Assembly (NCBI RefSeq): GCF_019649015.1
Contig: NZ_BLPI01000001.1
Coordinates: 2,125,001 to 2,189,000, forward strand
Source of the DNA: Agarivorans litoreus
GTDB taxonomy: Bacteria > Pseudomonadota > Gammaproteobacteria > Enterobacterales > Celerinatantimonadaceae
DNA: 64,000 bases
Direction: 5' to 3'
A program made the position numbers and the translations under genes. This document shows, one piece after another, positions 1 to 12,361 of the stretch. The notes under the pieces were generated by a model that had not been told where the DNA came from, made no database searches, and was given only the letters and a program-made list of their open reading frames with translations. Positions within the stretch are counted from its first letter, which is position 1, and each line of letters starts with the position of its first letter.

Positions 1-1254
1 GATAAGCCCCAACATACAAATAACAAACACTAATGTATAAGCAGAAAAGAAGCCCCATACGGCTTCTAATACTCGGTCGGGCAAGGCTTTATTTGCCAAC
101 TTAATTTGATACACCGCACGAGGATGAACCAAGCGTTTTAGCTCTCGCATACCCTGCAGACTTAAAAGAAATACCCGAATTACCTTTAAGCCACCACCGG
201 TCGAACCAGCACAACCGCCAATAAAGCTAGAAAATACTAACAACACAGGCAAAAACAACGGCCACTCAGAGAAACTGGTGGTAGTAAAACCGGCTGTCGT
301 TGAGATGGACACAGATTGAATAAAGGCTTGGTCTAGCGCAACCGTGGGAGAGCTATAAACTTGCTGGGCTAATAAAATAGCCACACAAATCAAGGTTAAG
401 CTAATTTGAATAAAGAAAAACGCTCGGCACTCAGGGTCTAGAAAATAGTACTTAAAGGTGATGTTGCGACCATTTACCGCGGCAAAGTGTAAAGAGAAAT
501 TAATCCCAGAGATAATAAGAAACACCGCACAGATGGTATTAATGAGAGAACTATCGAAGTGACCAAGGCTGGCGTCGTAAGTAGAAAAACCACCAATAGC
601 AATGGTTGAGAAAGCGTGACAAATGGCATCAAACAACGACATACCCGCCAACCAAAATGCCACCGTACAACTAATCGTGAGAAACAAATAGATGTACCAA
701 AGCACCTTGGCGGTTTCGGCAATTCTGGGGGTCATCTTTTTGTCTTTAACTGGACCAGGAATTTCGGCGCGATATAGCTGCATGCCCCCAACCCCAAGAA
801 TAGGCAATACCGCAACCGCTAATACAATGATGCCCATTCCACCCAGCCATTGCAGCATTTGCCGGTAAAACAAAATACCTTTAGGCAGATTTTCGATACC
901 AACAATCACTGTGGCACCAGTGGTGGTTAAGCCAGAGAATGATTCAAAGAAGGAGTCGGTAACCGACATGTTGGGGTTTTCGGTAAGAATAAACGGCAGC
1001 GCACCTACGCTACCCAGCACCGTCCAGAATAGAACAACAATGAGGAAGCCTTCTTTGGCTTTAAGTTCAGTTTTTTGATGGCGTTGTGGGAACCACAATA
1101 GAAAACCCGCGCTAACACACAATGCAAAGGCGGCCATAAAGGCCTTACCAGCACCATCTTTATATACCGCAGCGACAATAGCCGGAACGATCATAGCGAG
1201 ACTAAATAGCATTACTAGAAGTCCAACGATCCTAATAATCGCTCTGATCTGCAT
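1..1254 (-). CDS. trkH: TrkH-family potassium uptake channel subunit (3' end outside the window)
   Basis: Inner-membrane pore of the Trk K+ uptake system, which works with the cytoplasmic NAD-binding regulator TrkA. The 418 visible codons are in frame to the window edge; about 65 C-terminal residues of the usual ~483 are missing. The protein is a chain of hydrophobic helices with selectivity-filter-like loops, including SGLTTTGATV near residues 100-115 and LQWLGGMGIIVLAV near 135-150, both typical of TrkH. The ATG at 1254 gives MQIRAIIRIVG, matching family N-termini. It lies downstream of yigZ on the same strand, as in the E. coli pepQ-yigZ-trkH cluster. TrkH rather than TrkG is assumed from this context. 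Confidence 0.93.
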   Translation of the reverse strand, partial: MQIRAIIRIVGLLVMLFSLAMIVPAIVAAVYKDGAGKAFMAAFALCVSAGFLLWFPQRHQKTELKAKEGFLIVVLFWTVLGSVGALPFILTENPNMSVTDSFFESFSGLTTTGATVIVGIENLPKGILFYRQMLQWLGGMGIIVLAVAVLPILGVGGMQLYRAEIPGPVKDKKMTPRIAETAKVLWYIYLFLTISCTVAFWLAGMSLFDAICHAFSTIAIGGFSTYDASLGHFDSSLINTICAVFLIISGINFSLHFAAVNGRNITFKYYFLDPECRAFFFIQISLTLICVAILLAQQVYSSPTVALDQAFIQSVSISTTAGFTTTSFSEWPLFLPVLLVFSSFIGGCAGSTGGGLKVIRVFLLSLQGMRELKRLVHPRAVYQIKLANKALPDRVLEAVWGFFSAYTLVFVICMLGLI

Positions 1255-1323
1255 CCGTGTCGTATCTCTTTCTAAATAAAGTTAATGCTGCATATCTTGA
1301 AGTAAAGCGTTGCACAAGACAAC

Positions 1324-1950
1324 TTAAGACAGCAGCTTCCCTACCTTAATCTGCCCACTTGAGAGGTTAATCAGCTGTTGTTTGAAAGCTGCATATTCAC
1401 TAAGCGGTAAACTAACCTGCATCTTCGCTAGGCTAGAAAACTGAGTATCAAGCTTAAGCGCATGATGGCGCTCGAGCATACTCTCTACTTGGGCTGTATA
1501 GGCATAATCAAATTCTAAGCTGCACTCTCCACAAGCTACCACACGCTCAGATTCAACTAACTTTAATGCCTGCTGAACGCCACCGCCATAAGCTTTAACC
1601 AGGCCACCAGTACCAAGTTTAATGCCACCTGAATAGCGAACAACCACCGCCAGAATTTGACCTAAGCCACTTCCCTGCAATTGGGCTAACATAGGTTTAC
1701 CCGCTGTCCCCGAGGGTTCGCCATCATCACTAAAACCCAAACACTGGCTATCGTTAGGGTGACCAGCCACAAAAGCCCAACAATGATGACGCGCTTGTGG
1801 ATGTAACTGTTTTATTTCTTCTAACTGTTGCTGTGCTTGTTGGCGATTAGCAACTGGAATAATCAAGCTAATAAAACGGCTACGTTTGATTAACTCTTCG
1901 CAGCTCACCGTTTGCTGCGGTTTAAAATAATCATTTACTGCTATTGCCAA
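1324..1950 (-). CDS. yigZ: YigZ / IMPACT-family protein
   Basis: Member of the UPF0029/IMPACT family; the bacterial role is unsettled, though eukaryotic IMPACT proteins regulate translation through GCN1/GCN2. The 208 aa match YigZ length. The N-terminal IMPACT domain contains FSDDGEPSGTAGKPML (about residues 73-88) and the VRYSGGIKLGTGGLVKAYGG stretch, both hallmarks; the last ~70 residues form the smaller ferredoxin-like C-terminal domain. The start at 1950 overlaps the 3' end of pepQ by 10 bases, so the two are probably translationally coupled. No sign of damage. Confidence 0.93.
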   Translation of the reverse strand: MAIAVNDYFKPQQTVSCEELIKRSRFISLIIPVANRQQAQQQLEEIKQLHPQARHHCWAFVAGHPNDSQCLGFSDDGEPSGTAGKPMLAQLQGSGLGQILAVVVRYSGGIKLGTGGLVKAYGGGVQQALKLVESERVVACGECSLEFDYAYTAQVESMLERHHALKLDTQFSSLAKMQVSLPLSEYAAFKQQLINLSSGQIKVGKLLS

Positions 1951-3266
1951 TTTTGCTCTCGCGTTAGGTTGTTACAAGCCAGCGCGGTAACCACAACATT
2001 GTCTTCTATACGAATACCGCCAAAGCGACGCATTTCATCAACCCTTGCCCAATTAATCAAGCGAGTATGCTCTGATTCGGCCAATTCGCTTAACAAGCTT
2101 TCGATAAAATATAAACCGGGCTCTATGGTAAGCACTTGGCGAGGTTCAATCATGCGAGTACAGCGCAAAAACGGATCACTGGCCGGTGCAGCTTGTACAT
2201 CGCCGTCTTCATCTTGCATAAAACCCCCTACGTCATGCACCTGCAACCCTAAGTGATGACCCAAACCATGTGGGAAAAAACAACGTGTAATACCTTTTTC
2301 TACGGCGGCAGCAGCACTGCAATATACAAACTCAAAATCCACTAACAGCTTGGCTAACTGTCGATGCGCTTTAAAGTGCAGGTCGGTATAGCGATACCCG
2401 GGTTTTAAATCAGCAATCAAAGCCAGCTGCAGTTTGTCCATTTCAGCCACCAGCTCAGCAAACAGTCCTTTACGGTAAGCATAGGTGCGGGTGATGTCTG
2501 CCGCGTACCCCCGATACTCAGCACCAGCATCAATCAACATTGAATAATGCTGTTTCTCGGCAAGCTTACTGGCACTTAAAGCGGTGTAATGAAGAATTGC
2601 CGCATTTTGATTCATGCCAATAATGTTTGAATAAGGAAGTGAGTATTCACTTTTTCCCAAGCTAGCTAAATAGGCTAAGTTAATTTCAAACTCTGAAGCA
2701 CCAGCGAAAAACAACTCTTTAGCGCTAAGGTGGGCTTTAACCGCACGACGGTTTGCCTCATGAATGCATTCAAGCTCGTAGTCGGTTTTGTAAGCGCGGT
2801 AATAATGCAGGTAGTTAAGTACTGATTCTGGGTTTCGCTCCCCAATATCCAAAGCCTCGGCTAACTCTGGATGCTCGCCGATGTAGGCACATCGTTGTCG
2901 TTTAACTGGCAGGAAGGGCTCAATATCTTGTGGATTAGCCATGCGCTTAATCTCAAAACTATCTACCCAAAAGCCTTCCGGGTCACCTGCCGTTTTATGC
3001 CAGTAGTCACTTGGCTGATGATAAATCAATACCGGCTTGCTTGTGCCATCAACCACCAGCCAACAGTGTGGATGCTCTGTAAGCGGCAGCCAATGTTTGA
3101 AATGCGGGTTTGTTTTAAAAGGATAATGCTGATCATCCAAAAAGGTTCGTAGAGGGTAACCCGAGTGAATGATTAAAGCGTCAAGCTCCTCACGCTCTAA
3201 TACATCTGCAACACGTTGCTGCAATTGTTCAATATGCTGAGAAAACAGTTGATGAATAGTTGGCAT
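1941..3266 (-). CDS. pepQ: Xaa-Pro dipeptidase (prolidase)
   Basis: Cytoplasmic metallopeptidase that splits dipeptides with C-terminal proline. 441 aa, as in E. coli PepQ (443). The C-terminal pita-bread domain keeps the metal ligands: Asp in LLDAGAEY-like LIDAGAEYRG and in AADITRTYAY, His in PHGLGHHLGLQVHD, Glu in LTIEPGLYF and Glu in IRIEDNVVV. First gene of a pepQ-yigZ-trkH transcription unit on the minus strand. It diverges from fadB across a 270-base intergenic region, an arrangement conserved in enterobacteria and vibrios. Confidence 0.96.
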   Translation of the reverse strand: MPTIHQLFSQHIEQLQQRVADVLEREELDALIIHSGYPLRTFLDDQHYPFKTNPHFKHWLPLTEHPHCWLVVDGTSKPVLIYHQPSDYWHKTAGDPEGFWVDSFEIKRMANPQDIEPFLPVKRQRCAYIGEHPELAEALDIGERNPESVLNYLHYYRAYKTDYELECIHEANRRAVKAHLSAKELFFAGASEFEINLAYLASLGKSEYSLPYSNIIGMNQNAAILHYTALSASKLAEKQHYSMLIDAGAEYRGYAADITRTYAYRKGLFAELVAEMDKLQLALIADLKPGYRYTDLHFKAHRQLAKLLVDFEFVYCSAAAAVEKGITRCFFPHGLGHHLGLQVHDVGGFMQDEDGDVQAAPASDPFLRCTRMIEPRQVLTIEPGLYFIESLLSELAESEHTRLINWARVDEMRRFGGIRIEDNVVVTALACNNLTREQNWQ

Positions 3267-3374
3267 AGCACCCTCTCTACGACTATTAATTAGCTATTTA
3301 GTTATAGCGCATTTAATAAACATATAGTTGGATCTAGAGCAGTTAATTGATGATTTATTAAGGAAATAAGCCAA

Positions 3375-3522
3375 CCACTCACAAACGGTTTTGTGCGGCA
3401 AGCAACAAAATATCAAACAAGTGTTTTAAATGGGTGTTATATTTGTTTTAATGTTTGAGTAACAAATTGATTACAAGTTTATCTCTAACCCCTACACAAA
3501 ACTGGTGCAATGCACACCAGCT
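3375..3522. promoter_or_regulatory. pepQ-fadB divergent control region with three inverted repeats
   Basis: Three dyads lie upstream of fadB. CACAAA-N4-TTTGTG is at 3380-3395. AAAC-N4-GTTT at 3415-3426 resembles the half-site spacing described for PsrA-type fatty-acid regulators. CTGGTG-N7-CACCAG at 3502-3520 sits directly before the ribosome-binding site; it shares CTGGT/ACCAG half sites with FadR operators but with a wider spacer than the E. coli site. Which factor binds cannot be told from sequence alone. Confidence 0.4.
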
Positions 3523-3536
3523 ACAAGGAGAGCAGA

Positions 3537-6874
<3,338 letters not shown>

Positions 6875-6893
6875 AGTCTAAAAAATAGCTGTG

Positions 6894-6922
6894 AATGGGA
6901 GCATTAAGCTCCCATTTTTTTT
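6894..6922 (+). terminator. Rho-independent terminator of fadBA
   Basis: Nine-base-pair stem AATGGGAGC / GCTCCCATT with a five-base loop, followed by a run of eight T, 20 bases after the fadA stop. Confidence 0.9.
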
Positions 6923-7006
6923 GCTTAAATAGAGCAAGCGTTTTTCCCAAGCCCGTTGTTTGTTATTCTTAGGCCATAAACTCTTCGAAAAACAGAATTG
7001 AGGCTC

Positions 7007-7723
7007 ATGGTTATAGCTAAACAGTTATTGGTAGTGGATGATGACTTAGAAATTCGCAGCTTACTTGAACAATATTTAAGTAAGTCAGGTTTTGACGTGA
7101 TTAGCGCCAACGACGGTGAAGAGATGGCAAAGTTACTAGAGAGTAACGACCCAGAGTTAATCATTCTTGATATTATGTTACCCGGCGACGATGGCTTCAC
7201 CCTTTGCCAAAAAATTCGTCGTACCTCAAATGTGCCAATTATTATGCTTACCGCTAACTCAGACGAAATGGACCGGATTGTAGGTTTAGAGTTAGGCGCA
7301 GATGATTACATTGGTAAACCCTTTAACCCTCGCGAATTATTAGCACGTGTAAAAGCCTTGTTGCGCCGTTCTCAAGTTACCGCGAATGCGCAACAAAATA
7401 CCCGCTACATTCGCTTTGGCCTATGGCGTTTAGATAGCCAGACTCAGCAACTTGAGCATGAAGACGGGGACAAGCTTGAACTATCAAGTAGTGACTACCG
7501 CCTGTTACAACTGTTCTTACAGCATCCTAACGAAACCCTGGATCGCGATACGATTAGCGATGCCACCCGCGGGCGCGAAAGCTTGCCAATGGAGCGTGGC
7601 ATAGACGTACAAATTTCTCGTTTGCGCCAGCGCCTCAAAGACGATGGCAGCAATACCCGCTTAATTAGAACTATTCGCGGTGTAGGTTACATGATGGTGA
7701 CACAAGTGAGCCATGAAGTTTAA
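7007..7723 (+). CDS. gltR: OmpR-family response regulator, GltR-like
   Basis: Cytoplasmic DNA-binding response regulator. The N-terminal receiver domain has the acidic pocket VVDDD (residues 9-13), phospho-acceptor Asp55 in LIILDIMLPG, Thr in MLTAN and Lys in GKPFNPREL. The C-terminal OmpR/PhoB winged helix ends in RTIRGVGYM. An upstream TTG (6998) is in frame; the ATG at 7007 is preferred. The 3' end overlaps the sensor kinase by 11 bases. The neighbouring sugar importer resembles Pseudomonas gtsABCD, which is controlled by GltR/GtrS, so a glucose-type signal is inferred from context. The symbol is assigned by analogy. Confidence 0.85.
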   Translation: MVIAKQLLVVDDDLEIRSLLEQYLSKSGFDVISANDGEEMAKLLESNDPELIILDIMLPGDDGFTLCQKIRRTSNVPIIMLTANSDEMDRIVGLELGADDYIGKPFNPRELLARVKALLRRSQVTANAQQNTRYIRFGLWRLDSQTQQLEHEDGDKLELSSSDYRLLQLFLQHPNETLDRDTISDATRGRESLPMERGIDVQISRLRQRLKDDGSNTRLIRTIRGVGYMMVTQVSHEV

Positions 7724-9152
7724 GGCCTTCTTAAATCGAATAAAGCCCAACTCCTTACTAGCGAGAATGCTACTACTATTGCTATTAGCAATTGGCCTAG
7801 CGCAGGGTGCCAGTAGCTTTATTTGGTTTTACCAATTACGCCAATCCGAGTCTGATGGTTTGCGTTCAACCTCGCAAAACTTAGCCTTGAGTTTGGCTTC
7901 TACGGTGACCTTTTTTGAGTCTTTACCTTCTGAATATCGCCACATTGTGCTTAATCAGTTGCGCAAAATGGGCGGCACCCGCTTCTTTGTTTCACTTAAT
8001 AAAGAATACATTCACATTGACTCCATCCCCGATAGTCACCGTAAAAACATTGTGATTCAAACCGTGGGAGAAGTACTGCATCGCGAGCTCAATCGCAGCC
8101 CAATGATTGATGTAGACTTTTCCATGCCCGACAAGCTACATGTACTAAAAAACGATATATTACTTAAAGACCTACCCTCTTCTTGGGCATCACATACTCT
8201 GCAAGTTCAACCGCTTAATCCACCCATTTTGGTGACTCAAATAGAGCTAGAAAGTGGCGAGTGGATTTACTTAGCTGCATTATTGCCCGCACCCTACATG
8301 ACCTTGCAAGACAACCTGTTACCGCAAGATCGCATCATGTTCATCGCCTTGATGACTTTTTTCTTGCTACTGTTCACCTTTATCTTAGTTCGCCGTCAAA
8401 CTCGCCCACTGCGCCGTTTGGCCAAAGCGGCTTCACGTTTAACCATCGATTTATTTCAACCGCCATTGGTGGAAGAAGGCAGCGATGAAATTCGCAAAGC
8501 CACCCGCGCCTTTAATACTATGCAGGGTAAACTGAAGCGTTATATTGAAGATCGAGAATTATTATTTCGCTCTATTTCTCACGACTTAAAAACGCCGATT
8601 ACCCGACTACGCTTGCGCGCAGAATTGCTTGATGATGAGAAGATAATCGATGCCTTTAACCGTGATTTAGACGAGTTAGAGATCATGGCAAAGGGTGCTT
8701 TGCAAACAGTTAAAGATACCGATATTCATGAAAACTTAAGTGATATCAATATAATGACTCACTTAAAACACTGCATTGAACCGTTCTTAGGCAAAGTAGT
8801 GGTATTTGGTGAAACTGACAATCCTTATCGCGGAAAACCGTTAGCGATAAAGCGCTGCATCAGCAACCTTGTAGAAAATGGCATTAAGTACGGCAACGAT
8901 ATTGAGATTTATTTGCTCGATGATGATGCCGAGCTTTGTTTGCTATTTGTTGATCATGGCCCTGGTATTCCGGAAGAGCGAATTAAAGAAGTATTTAACC
9001 CCTACGTACGCTTAAGCAAAGACGATTCTGGCTCTGGTTTAGGCTTGGGTATTGCCCGCAACATTGCCCATGCTCATGGTGGTGACATCACCCTACAAAA
9101 CCTCCCTCAAGGAGGTTTAGAAGTAAAACTCCAACTACCTCACATTAAATAA
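7713..9152 (+). CDS. gtrS: Sensor histidine kinase, GtrS-like
   Basis: Membrane sensor kinase partner of the preceding regulator. Order of parts in 479 aa: transmembrane helix ~15-35, periplasmic sensing domain ~40-205, second helix ~207-225, HAMP linker ~226-280, HisKA with phospho-acceptor His290 in SISHDLKTPI, then the HATPase domain with N box NLVENGIKYG, G1 DHGPGIP and G2 GSGLGLGIARN. Overlap with the regulator gene indicates coupled translation. In Pseudomonas the homologous kinase detects glucose-derived 2-ketogluconate or 6-phosphogluconate; whether this one does is not visible here. Confidence 0.87.
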   Translation: MKFKAFLNRIKPNSLLARMLLLLLLAIGLAQGASSFIWFYQLRQSESDGLRSTSQNLALSLASTVTFFESLPSEYRHIVLNQLRKMGGTRFFVSLNKEYIHIDSIPDSHRKNIVIQTVGEVLHRELNRSPMIDVDFSMPDKLHVLKNDILLKDLPSSWASHTLQVQPLNPPILVTQIELESGEWIYLAALLPAPYMTLQDNLLPQDRIMFIALMTFFLLLFTFILVRRQTRPLRRLAKAASRLTIDLFQPPLVEEGSDEIRKATRAFNTMQGKLKRYIEDRELLFRSISHDLKTPITRLRLRAELLDDEKIIDAFNRDLDELEIMAKGALQTVKDTDIHENLSDINIMTHLKHCIEPFLGKVVVFGETDNPYRGKPLAIKRCISNLVENGIKYGNDIEIYLLDDDAELCLLFVDHGPGIPEERIKEVFNPYVRLSKDDSGSGLGLGIARNIAHAHGGDITLQNLPQGGLEVKLQLPHIK

Positions 9153-9153
9153 G

Positions 9154-9194
9154 CCTTTTGTAACAACTTAGTTACAAAAGGTTACTTTGTTATC
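9154..9194. promoter_or_regulatory. Perfect 11-bp inverted repeat and GTTAC direct repeats upstream of gtsA
   Basis: CCTTTTGTAAC (9154-9164) and GTTACAAAAGG (9171-9181) form a perfect dyad with a six-base spacer. A second GTTAC starts at 9181, exactly ten bases after the first at 9171, which is the helical spacing expected for an OmpR-family direct-repeat operator. A following T-rich tract is short, so an operator for the adjacent regulator fits as well as a weak terminator. Confidence 0.45.
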
Positions 9195-9289
9195 AAGCTG
9201 TTTCATCTAGTCTATTAAGTAGCCAATCAGCGCAGTAAGATTGGTGAAATAAGGAATGGAATTCACAAAAAAATAACAAAGGCATCAAT

Positions 9290-10540
9290 ATGCGTAAATA
9301 TGCAACTCTCGCCTCTACCCTGGCACTTACTGGCGCTATTAACCTTGCTTATGCAGGGGAAGTAGAAGTTCTTCACTGGTGGACTTCGGGTGGTGAAGCC
9401 AAATCTGTCGGCGTGCTAAAAGAAATGTTAGAAGCCCAAGGGCACTCTTGGAAAGACTTTGCTGTAGCCGGTGGCGGTGGTGAAAGTGCGATGACAGTAC
9501 TAAAAACTCGCGCGATCTCTGGTAATCCACCAGCAGCAGCACAAATCAAAGGTCACGACATTCAAGAATGGGCAGATCTTGGATTTTTAAGTAACCTGAA
9601 TGACGTAGCTAAAGCCGAGAAGTGGGATGAAGTTGTTCCAGCGGTAGTAACTAACGTAATGAAGTTTAACGGCGACTATGTAGCCGTTCCGGTAAACGTG
9701 CACCGCGTAAACTGGTTATGGGCTAACCCTGCAGTATTTGAAAAAGCAGGCGCCAAAATCCCTACCACAATGGATGAGTTTTTTGTTTCTGCAGAAAAAC
9801 TAAAAGCGGCGGGCATTATCCCATTGGCTCACGGTGGCCAAGCTTGGCAAGACGCCACAGTATTTGAAGCCGTGGCTTTAGACATCTTAGGTTCTGAGGA
9901 TTACAACAAAGCGTTTGTGATGCACGACGATGCAGTGCTTAGCAGCGACAAAATGGTTGAAGTATTTACCGTTTTCAAAAAAATGAGTAACTACATCGAT
10001 AGCGACTCTCCAGGCCGTGATTGGAACATTGCCACCAGCATGGTAATTAATGGCCAAGCCGGTATGCAAATTATGGGAGACTGGGCGAAAGGCGAATTTG
10101 TTGCCGCAGGTAAAGAACCAGGCAAAGACTTTGTTTGTTTACCAGCGCCAGGTACCGACGGCCAATTTACCTTTAACATCGACAGCTTTGCCATGTTTGA
10201 ACTAAGCAACGCCGATAATGTTAAAGCGCAAAAAGCCCTAGCTAAAACTATTCTTACTCCTGAATTCCAAGAAGTATTCAACTTAAACAAGGGCTCTATT
10301 CCAGTGCGTACCGATATGGATATGGGCAAGTTTGACAGCTGTGCTTTAGATTCAATGGCTACCTTTAAAGCCAGTAACCAATCGGGCGACCTAGTGCCAA
10401 GCATGGCGCATGGCCTAGCCACTACTGGTTACGTTCAAGGTGCCATTTACGATGTAGTGACCAACTTCTTTAATGATCCAGACGGTGACCCTAAAGAAGC
10501 GGTAACGAAGTTAGCGCGTGTAGTTAAAGCCGCTAAATAA
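9290..10540 (+). CDS. gtsA: Sugar ABC transporter periplasmic binding protein, GtsA-like
   Basis: Periplasmic solute-binding protein of a carbohydrate (CUT1) importer. 416 aa with a signal peptide cleaved about AYA|GE at residue 22-23. The mature start [17 protein letters not shown] and the later [18 protein letters not shown] and [11 protein letters not shown] are characteristic of the Pseudomonas glucose/mannose-binding protein family. First gene of a four-gene operon; an unusually strong hairpin separates it from the permease genes and probably keeps its message more abundant. Glucose or mannose is the likely substrate by homology; related hexoses are possible. Confidence 0.88.
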   Translation: MRKYATLASTLALTGAINLAYAGEVEVLHWWTSGGEAKSVGVLKEMLEAQGHSWKDFAVAGGGGESAMTVLKTRAISGNPPAAAQIKGHDIQEWADLGFLSNLNDVAKAEKWDEVVPAVVTNVMKFNGDYVAVPVNVHRVNWLWANPAVFEKAGAKIPTTMDEFFVSAEKLKAAGIIPLAHGGQAWQDATVFEAVALDILGSEDYNKAFVMHDDAVLSSDKMVEVFTVFKKMSNYIDSDSPGRDWNIATSMVINGQAGMQIMGDWAKGEFVAAGKEPGKDFVCLPAPGTDGQFTFNIDSFAMFELSNADNVKAQKALAKTILTPEFQEVFNLNKGSIPVRTDMDMGKFDSCALDSMATFKASNQSGDLVPSMAHGLATTGYVQGAIYDVVTNFFNDPDGDPKEAVTKLARVVKAAK

Positions 10541-10546
10541 GCCTTA

Positions 10547-10573
10547 AAACTCCGGCCACCCGGCCGGAGTTTA
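10547..10573 (+). promoter_or_regulatory. Intercistronic hairpin between gtsA and gtsB
   Basis: Perfect 11-bp stem AAACTCCGGCC / GGCCGGAGTTT with a four-base loop, six bases after the gtsA stop. It has no T run, so it looks like an mRNA-stabilising or partial attenuation structure of the kind that makes binding protein exceed permease, rather than a full terminator. Confidence 0.7.
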
Positions 10574-10625
10574 CCTTTGCTATCCCCATGTTAGTTTGAA
10601 CACGGAGTTCGAACGAGGCTGTACT

Positions 10626-11498
10626 ATGTTTAATACTCTGCAAAAATGGTTGCCTAAAATCATTCTGTCGCCGTCGATATTTCTGGTTACAGTGTGTATT
10701 TATGGCTACGTAGCTTGGACTGGCTACCTATCGTTAACCCATTCTCGCTTTTTACCCAACTTTAAGTGGGCGGGTTTACTGCAATACCAAAAATTGATGG
10801 AGAATGACCGCTGGGTTACTTCATGCATTAACCTGCTGATTTTTGGCGTATTGTTTATCATCATCTCAATTATTTTAGGCACCTTGTTAGCGATATTTCT
10901 GGATCAGAATATTCGCCAAGAGGGAGCGATCCGCACGATTTACCTTTACCCAATGGCGCTGTCATTTATTGTGACCGGTACTGCCTGGAAGTGGATTTTA
11001 AACCCCGGTTTAGGTTTAGAAAAAATGATGCATGACTGGGGCTGGACCAGCTTTGAATTCAACTGGCTAGTGAGCAACGACATGTCGGTGTATACCTTAG
11101 TGATTGCAGCCGTTTGGCAATCCTCCGGCTTTGTAATGGCAATGTTTCTGGCTGGCTTACGCGGCATAGATTCAAGCATCGTAAAAGCGGCGCAAATCGA
11201 TGGCGCAAGCATGCCCACCATTTACTGGAAAATCATTCTTCCCTGCCTGCGCCCGGTATTCTTTAGTGCGGTAATTATCACCTCACACATCGCGATTAAG
11301 AGCTTTGACTTAGTAACCGCCCTAACCTCTGGCGGACCGGGTTACTCCTCGGATTTACCAGCACTGTTTATGTATACCCACGCCTTTACTCGCGGACAAA
11401 TGGGCTTAGGTGCGGCCAGCGCCATGATGATGTTAGGCGGCGTACTCGCGATACTCGTGCCGTATTTATACTCTGAACTACGTAACCGGGAGCAATAA
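10626..11498 (+). CDS. gtsB: Sugar ABC transporter permease, GtsB-like
   Basis: Inner-membrane permease of the CUT1 importer (MalF-like half). 290 aa from the ATG at 10626, which has GAGG at 10615-10618; an upstream TTG at 10596 would put a charged extension before the first helix. About six hydrophobic helices; the cytoplasmic EAA loop that contacts the ATPase is visible as AAQIDGASMPTIYWKIILP near residues 195-215. The stop is two bases before gtsC. Confidence 0.9.
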   Translation: MFNTLQKWLPKIILSPSIFLVTVCIYGYVAWTGYLSLTHSRFLPNFKWAGLLQYQKLMENDRWVTSCINLLIFGVLFIIISIILGTLLAIFLDQNIRQEGAIRTIYLYPMALSFIVTGTAWKWILNPGLGLEKMMHDWGWTSFEFNWLVSNDMSVYTLVIAAVWQSSGFVMAMFLAGLRGIDSSIVKAAQIDGASMPTIYWKIILPCLRPVFFSAVIITSHIAIKSFDLVTALTSGGPGYSSDLPALFMYTHAFTRGQMGLGAASAMMMLGGVLAILVPYLYSELRNREQ

Positions 11499-11500
11499 TC

Positions 11501-12355
11501 ATGACTAAATTTTCTCCGGGACGTTTGTTCATCTACTTCATCTTAATATTGTTTTGTGCCATTTATTTAATGCCGCTACTGGTAATGTTATTAACCTCGT
11601 TTAAAACCCTACCGGATATTCGTGGCGGCAACCTGTTGTCGCTGCCAGAAGTATGGGTATTTGAAGCTTGGTTTAAAGCTTGGGGAAGCGCCTGTACAGG
11701 GGTAACTTGTGAAGGGGTGAAAGGCTACTTCTGGAACTCCTTTAAAATGGCCATTCCTGCAGTATTTATCTCTACCCTGATCGGCGCTTTAAACGGCTAT
11801 GTCATTGCTCACTGGCGGTTTAAAGGTTCAAACTTGTTTTTTGCCTTAATGCTATTTGGCTGCTTTATTCCCTTCCAGGTAATTTTGCTCCCTATGGCAG
11901 CCACCTTAGGTAAATTTGGCTTAGCCAATACCACCACCGGTTTAGTATTTGTGCATGTGGTTTATGGCTTGGTATTTACTACCCTGTTCTTCCGTAACTT
12001 CTATGTATCGGTACCAGGAGAACTAGTAAAGGCAGCTAAGTTAGATGGCGCAGGCTTCTTCACCATTTTCTTCAAAATAATGCTGCCTATCTCCAAACCT
12101 ATCATCATGGTTTGCATCATTTGGCAGTTTACCCAGATATGGAACGACTTCTTATTTGGCGTGGTGTATTCGGGCTCAGACTCGCAGCCTATTACCGTGG
12201 CGTTAAACAACTTAGTAAACACCAGTACTGGTGTTAAAGAATACAACGTAGACATGGCCGCCGCGATTATCGCCGCGTTACCAACCTTATTGGTTTATGT
12301 TGTTGCAGGAAAATATTTTGTGCGCGGCTTAACCGCTGGCTCAGTAAAAGGATAA
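11501..12355 (+). CDS. gtsC: Sugar ABC transporter permease, GtsC-like
   Basis: Second inner-membrane permease (MalG-like half) forming the channel heterodimer with GtsB. 284 aa with six predicted helices; EAA loop AAKLDGAGFFTIFFKIMLP near residues 175-195. The ending FVRGLTAGSVKG is typical of MalG-type permeases. Tightly packed between gtsB and gtsD (gaps of two and six bases). Confidence 0.9.
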   Translation: MTKFSPGRLFIYFILILFCAIYLMPLLVMLLTSFKTLPDIRGGNLLSLPEVWVFEAWFKAWGSACTGVTCEGVKGYFWNSFKMAIPAVFISTLIGALNGYVIAHWRFKGSNLFFALMLFGCFIPFQVILLPMAATLGKFGLANTTTGLVFVHVVYGLVFTTLFFRNFYVSVPGELVKAAKLDGAGFFTIFFKIMLPISKPIIMVCIIWQFTQIWNDFLFGVVYSGSDSQPITVALNNLVNTSTGVKEYNVDMAAAIIAALPTLLVYVVAGKYFVRGLTAGSVKG

Positions 12356-12361
12356 AAATTA

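Noticed and set aside
1912-2256. Plus-strand ORF of 114 codons across yigZ/pepQ
   Set aside because: Antisense shadow of pepQ, whose full metal-ligand set is intact; no family features or ribosome-binding site.
3510-3536. Upstream ATG for fadB adding MHTSYKESR
   Set aside because: The ribosome-binding site AAGGAG lies after this ATG and the extension is absent from the family.
9991-10422. Minus-strand ORF of 143 codons inside gtsA
   Set aside because: Antisense to a complete binding-protein gene; composition follows the shadow frame.
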